Assembly: GCA_919902475.1 (NCBI GenBank)
Contig: CAKKRA010000290.1
Location: 1-8,959 of the forward strand
Direction: 5' to 3'
Origin: Nitrospiria bacterium
GTDB lineage: Bacteria > Nitrospirota > CAKKRA01 > 9FT-COMBO-42-15
DNA: 8,959 bases
The notes under the pieces were generated by a model. It was not told where the DNA came from, searched no databases, and saw nothing but the letters and a program-made list of their open reading frames with translations. The position numbers were made by a program, and so were the translations under genes. Below are positions 5,995 to 8,959 of this stretch, in pieces. The stretch's first letter is position 1. The number at the start of each line of letters is the position of its first letter.

Positions 5995-7551
5995 ATGGTT
6001 ATCTTAAAAGAAAAAAAAGGCGTAAATAAAAGTATAGTGTCAAGGTCTCCTTACGGCGATGAATTTCAATATCTTATTGATGATGACGGAGAAAAGGGAA
6101 AATTAGACTCCTTTCTGAAGAATAAGAGAAAGACAGTAGTTGTACAGGGTCTTGGTTTTGTTGGTTCAGCCATGGCAGCGGCTTTGGCAGGCGCAAGGAA
6201 TAAAGACGGCGCCCTGATTTTTAATGTTATTGGCGTTGACCTTCCTGACGAAAAAAATCTGTGGAAGATAATGAGGGTCAACAACGGTAAACCCCCTGTT
6301 TTATCTGCAGATAAAAATATAGAAACCGCGTATGAAAAGGCATTTAAAAATAAAAATCTGATCGCAACCTTTAGTGACTATGCCTTTTCCAAGGCTGATG
6401 TGGTAGCTGTTGATATCAATTTAGATGTAAAGAAGAAGGAATTAGGGAAGTCTGATGAGTATGAATTTTCTTATAACAGCTTGAAGAGCGCTATCAAAAC
6501 AGTAGCAGACAATATTAATGAAAATACGCTGATTATCATAGAGAGCACAGTTCCGCCTGCAACAACACAAAAGGTTGTTTATCCTGTCTTTGAGGATACA
6601 TTTAAAAACAGAGGATTGGATATTGGAAAACTATATCTTTCCTATTCCTATGAAAGGGTTATGCCAGGTCCATCCTATCTGAATTCAATTGTTAATTTTT
6701 ACAGGGTTTATTCAGGCATTAACAAAGAATCCAGACTAAGGGCAAGGGAATTTTTTGAGTCCTTTATAAATACACGGGATTATCCATTATCCGAGGTTCA
6801 TTCTAACACAGCGGCTGAAATGGCCAAGGTTCTTGAAAATTCCTTTAGGGCTATAAATATAGCCTTTATTCAGGAATGGACAGAATATGCAGAAAAGGCA
6901 GGTGTTAATCTTTTTGAGGTTATTGAAGCAATCAGGATAAGGCCTACTCATAAGAATATTATGCTGCCCGGCTTCGGGGTTGGCGGATATTGTTTAACAA
7001 AAGACCCGTTGCTTGCTGACTGGTCATATCAGAATATGTTTCATAGCGAAAAAAAACTTAAGATGTCCTTAGGCGCAATTGCAGTAAATGATCTGATGCC
7101 AAACTATACCTTTAACTTGTTAAAAGAAGAAGTCAATTCGTTAATGGATAAATATATAACTATAATGGGTGTTTCCTATCTCGGCGATGTGGCGGATACA
7201 AGGCACTCACCAACAGAGCTATTTTATGACAGATGCATGAAAGATGGGGCTGTAGTGAATCTCCATGACCCCATTGTTGCCTTCTGGACTGAAAAAAAAC
7301 TCAAAATAGAAACAGATATTTCGATTCTGAAGAACTGCAGGCACGATATCGCAGTATTTGTAACAAGGCATAGCCAATATCTGAGCATGAATGCAGACGA
7401 TATCCTGAAAATTTTGAAAGGGGTAAAGGTAATTATTGACGCAAATGATATAATAAGCGATAATACGGCTAAACAATTATCTAAAAATGGCGTAAAGATG
7501 ATTGGTATTGGCAAAGGCCACTGGATTAATTCAGGGTGGCTAAATGAGTAA
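5995..7551 (+). CDS. Divergent nucleotide-sugar dehydrogenase (UDP-glucose/GDP-mannose dehydrogenase family)
   Basis: This 518-residue protein has the three-part family layout: NAD Rossmann domain, central helical domain and C-terminal nucleotide-sugar domain. Family members oxidise the C6 alcohol of a UDP- or GDP-sugar to a carboxylate using two NAD+. Visible motifs are GLGFVG (52-57), VIGVD (78-82), IESTVPPATT (182-191), YERVMPG (219-225), KVLENSFRAINIAF (278-291, with Lys278 and Asn282) and the active-site stretch GFGVGGYCLTKDP (326-338, Cys333). Departures from the norm are about 45 residues before the first Rossmann strand, Tyr in place of His before the catalytic Cys, and YLGDVADTRHSP (395-406), where the family normally has YK. 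The length is about 80-130 residues above typical members. The catalytic Lys, Asn and Cys remain, so activity is plausible but the substrate is unknown. The gene follows the synthase by 42 nt and overlaps the SDR gene by 8 nt. Confidence 0.85.
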   Translation: MVILKEKKGVNKSIVSRSPYGDEFQYLIDDDGEKGKLDSFLKNKRKTVVVQGLGFVGSAMAAALAGARNKDGALIFNVIGVDLPDEKNLWKIMRVNNGKPPVLSADKNIETAYEKAFKNKNLIATFSDYAFSKADVVAVDINLDVKKKELGKSDEYEFSYNSLKSAIKTVADNINENTLIIIESTVPPATTQKVVYPVFEDTFKNRGLDIGKLYLSYSYERVMPGPSYLNSIVNFYRVYSGINKESRLRAREFFESFINTRDYPLSEVHSNTAAEMAKVLENSFRAINIAFIQEWTEYAEKAGVNLFEVIEAIRIRPTHKNIMLPGFGVGGYCLTKDPLLADWSYQNMFHSEKKLKMSLGAIAVNDLMPNYTFNLLKEEVNSLMDKYITIMGVSYLGDVADTRHSPTELFYDRCMKDGAVVNLHDPIVAFWTEKKLKIETDISILKNCRHDIAVFVTRHSQYLSMNADDILKILKGVKVIIDANDIISDNTAKQLSKNGVKMIGIGKGHWINSGWLNE

Positions 7552-8530
7552 GACATTGGTTACCGGCGGGGCCGGCTTTGTAGGCTGCTCTCTGATAAAA
7601 AAGCTTTTAGAGCGCAAAGCTGGCAACATAACTATTCTTGACAGCCTCTGGCGTGGGAGGATGGACAGAGAATTTGAACAGCTGATAGAAAAGAAAAATG
7701 TGCAGTTTATAAATGGAGACCTTACAGACCCTGGGCTGTTTAGGAAGCTGGACAAGGACTACGATTATATATATCATCTCGCAGCCGTTATCGGCGTAAA
7801 GCATGTAATACAAAATCCTGACAGGGTGCTGTATGTCAATGCTGTTTCAGCATTGAATGTCTTTGAATATGCTAAAGAGATAAAGAATCTAAAAAAGCTT
7901 TTTTTCTCATCAACCAGCGAGATATATTCAGGTACTGTAAAGCATTTTGGCGTCAGGATTCCGACAGATGAGGATGTTCCGCTTGCCATTGATGATATTA
8001 AGGCCGACAGAAGCACATATGCCTTAAGCAAGATGTATGGAGAGTCAACAGGATTTGTTTACAGCAGAAAATACAATATCCCTCTTACGATAGGGAGGTA
8101 TCATAATGTTTACGGTCCGAGGATGGGTTTTGCCCATGTAATCCCTGAGATGTTTGTAAAAATAAGCAAAAGTGATGCAGTGGATGTCGCTTCGCCGGCC
8201 CATACAAGGGCATTCTGTTTTATTGAGGACGCTGTTGAGCTGACTGTCAGGGCATGCGAGAATAGCAATACAAAGGGTGAAATTATTAATATAGGCAATT
8301 CAAAGGAAGAGATCAGCGTTAAAGAGTTAGTACTTAAGATAGCAAATATCATGAATAGAACGATTGTCATTAATGAGCTTCCTGATACGCCGGGTTCTAC
8401 TCACAGGAGATGCCCTGATACTAAAAAGATGGAGTCTCTGACAGGCTATAGCCCGCTTTTTTTATTAGACGATGGCATAAAAAGGACATACGCGTGGTAT
8501 AAGGATAAACTGAATGAGCAATACGAATAA
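7544..8530 (+). CDS. Extended SDR: NAD-dependent nucleotide-sugar epimerase/dehydratase/decarboxylase
   Basis: This 328-residue protein is an extended short-chain dehydrogenase/reductase acting on a nucleotide sugar. It has the NAD-binding TGGAGFVG (7-14), acidic D33 at the end of the second strand, GDL (58-60), HLAA (78-81), SSTSEIYS (122-129), the catalytic YALSK (159-163), NVYGPRMG (188-195) and RAFCFIEDA (222-230). The Thr-Ser-Glu triad in SSTSEIYS is seen in UDP-glucuronate decarboxylases (UXS, ArnA) and in several 4,6-dehydratases (LegB, GMD), and is unlike the Ser-Ser-Ala-type motif of GalE. Its neighbours pull both ways: an upstream dehydrogenase would suit a uronate decarboxylase or epimerase, while the LegC-like aminotransferase downstream would suit a dehydratase. 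The start ATG overlaps the dehydrogenase gene in ATGAGTAA, and a G-rich stretch GGGTGG sits 5 nt upstream. The fold is certain and the reaction is open. Confidence 0.85.
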   Translation: MSKTLVTGGAGFVGCSLIKKLLERKAGNITILDSLWRGRMDREFEQLIEKKNVQFINGDLTDPGLFRKLDKDYDYIYHLAAVIGVKHVIQNPDRVLYVNAVSALNVFEYAKEIKNLKKLFFSSTSEIYSGTVKHFGVRIPTDEDVPLAIDDIKADRSTYALSKMYGESTGFVYSRKYNIPLTIGRYHNVYGPRMGFAHVIPEMFVKISKSDAVDVASPAHTRAFCFIEDAVELTVRACENSNTKGEIINIGNSKEEISVKELVLKIANIMNRTIVINELPDTPGSTHRRCPDTKKMESLTGYSPLFLLDDGIKRTYAWYKDKLNEQYE

Positions 8531-8536
8531 TTAAGC

Positions 8537-8959
8537 ATGAAGGTCACTGATAGAAAAATAGAATTGGACGCCCCTAACCTAAGAGGGCAGGAAAAGGAAT
8601 ATCTGGGCAGGGCAATTGACAGCAACTTTATATCCACATTCGGCCCGCTCGTTCCGGAATTTGAGGGGAAATTCGCCCAATATTTGGATGTCAAAAAGGC
8701 TGTTTCAACCCAGAACGGCACTGCAGGGATACATATAGCCCTGCATGAGCTTGGGATTAAGGACGGTGACGAGGTTATTGTTCCTGCTTTAACATTTGTT
8801 GCAACAGCAAATCCTGTTATGTATGTAGGGGCAAGGCCTGTTTTTGTTGATGTTGATTCGGCAACATGGAATATTTTACCTGAAGAGATTGAAAAAAATA
8901 TTACAGAAAAGACAAAGGCGATCATCCCTGTCCACCTCTATGGCAATCCATGCGATATG
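8537..8959 (+). CDS. DegT/DnrJ/EryC1/StrS sugar aminotransferase, N-terminal part (3' end outside window)
   Basis: The first 141 codons of a PLP-dependent sugar aminotransferase are present; the frame is open to the window edge. These enzymes transfer an amino group from glutamate to a keto group (usually C4) of a nucleotide sugar. Visible features are the opening DAPNLRGQEKEYL (11-23) and FISTFGPLVPEFE (31-43), the PLP-phosphate loop QNGTAGIHIAL (59-69), DEVIVPALTFVATANP (78-93), FVDVD (103-107) and IPVHLYGNP (130-138). The PLP-binding Lys would lie beyond the window. The wording of the N-terminus resembles LegC-type aminotransferases of legionaminic acid synthesis, by recollection rather than search. 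The gene starts 6 nt after the SDR gene with no strong ribosome site; an in-frame stop at 8528-8530 leaves ATG 8537 as the first start. Product of the SDR as substrate is a reasonable inference. Confidence 0.88.
   Translation, partial: MKVTDRKIELDAPNLRGQEKEYLGRAIDSNFISTFGPLVPEFEGKFAQYLDVKKAVSTQNGTAGIHIALHELGIKDGDEVIVPALTFVATANPVMYVGARPVFVDVDSATWNILPEEIEKNITEKTKAIIPVHLYGNPCDM

Noticed and set aside
8446..8925. 159-residue minus-strand open frame opposite the SDR end and aminotransferase
   Set aside because: It lies opposite a well-supported aminotransferase gene with clear family motifs, is low in complexity (Ser/Phe/Ile rich) and has no recognisable domain.

Overview
The window is bacterial chromosomal DNA of moderate-to-low GC, densely coded on the + strand. 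All seven complete or partial genes after position 500 run left to right with almost no space between them. The gene content (GDP-mannose synthesis, a CMP-nonulosonate activating enzyme, a NeuB-type synthase, a nucleotide-sugar dehydrogenase, an SDR and a DegT-type aminotransferase) points to a surface-glycan locus (capsule, O-antigen or flagellin/surface-layer glycan) of a Gram-negative-type bacterium. The organism cannot be named from this sequence. The palindromic repeat and the small 7-8 nt repeats remind me of uncultured Nitrospirota/Desulfobacterota genomes, but that is recollection and not a search result.

Layout: (1) 2-337 is the C-terminal end of a TlyA-family rRNA 2'-O-methyltransferase, a housekeeping gene unrelated to the rest. 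(2) 327-450 is a GC-rich, 124-nt imperfect palindrome that overlaps the tlyA stop codon and forms the boundary with the glycan locus. (3) 501-3396 holds manC (bifunctional mannose-1-phosphate guanylyltransferase/phosphomannose isomerase) and manB (phosphomannomutase/phosphoglucomutase). Together they would make GDP-mannose from fructose-6-phosphate. Each is associated with a short repeat: a heptamer array inside manC and a degenerate octamer array between the two genes. (4) 3375-5952 holds a CMP-sugar synthetase (NeuA/LegF/PseF type) and a 631-residue NeuB-type synthase. The synthase carries an extra C-terminal xylose-isomerase-like TIM barrel. (5) 5995-8959 holds a divergent UDP-glucose/GDP-mannose dehydrogenase-family protein, an extended SDR (epimerase/dehydratase/decarboxylase) and the first 141 codons of a DegT/DnrJ/EryC1/StrS aminotransferase that runs off the window.

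How they fit: the SDR and aminotransferase resemble the LegB/LegC step that makes an amino-deoxy sugar. The NeuB domain would condense a 2-acetamido-hexose with phosphoenolpyruvate to form a nonulosonic acid, and the NeuA-type enzyme would activate it with CTP. No hydrolysing 2-epimerase (NeuC/LegG), PseB/PseG or acetyltransferase gene is in the window. The fused TIM barrel next to the synthase active site is therefore the most interesting element, because it may supply or rework the synthase substrate. That is inference. The overlaps between genes (22, 17 and 8 nt) and short gaps (58, 42 and 6 nt) support a single operon. I see no internal terminator and no convincing promoter. No RNA genes, CRISPR array, IS transposase or stretch of more than 300 nt without a gene is present.
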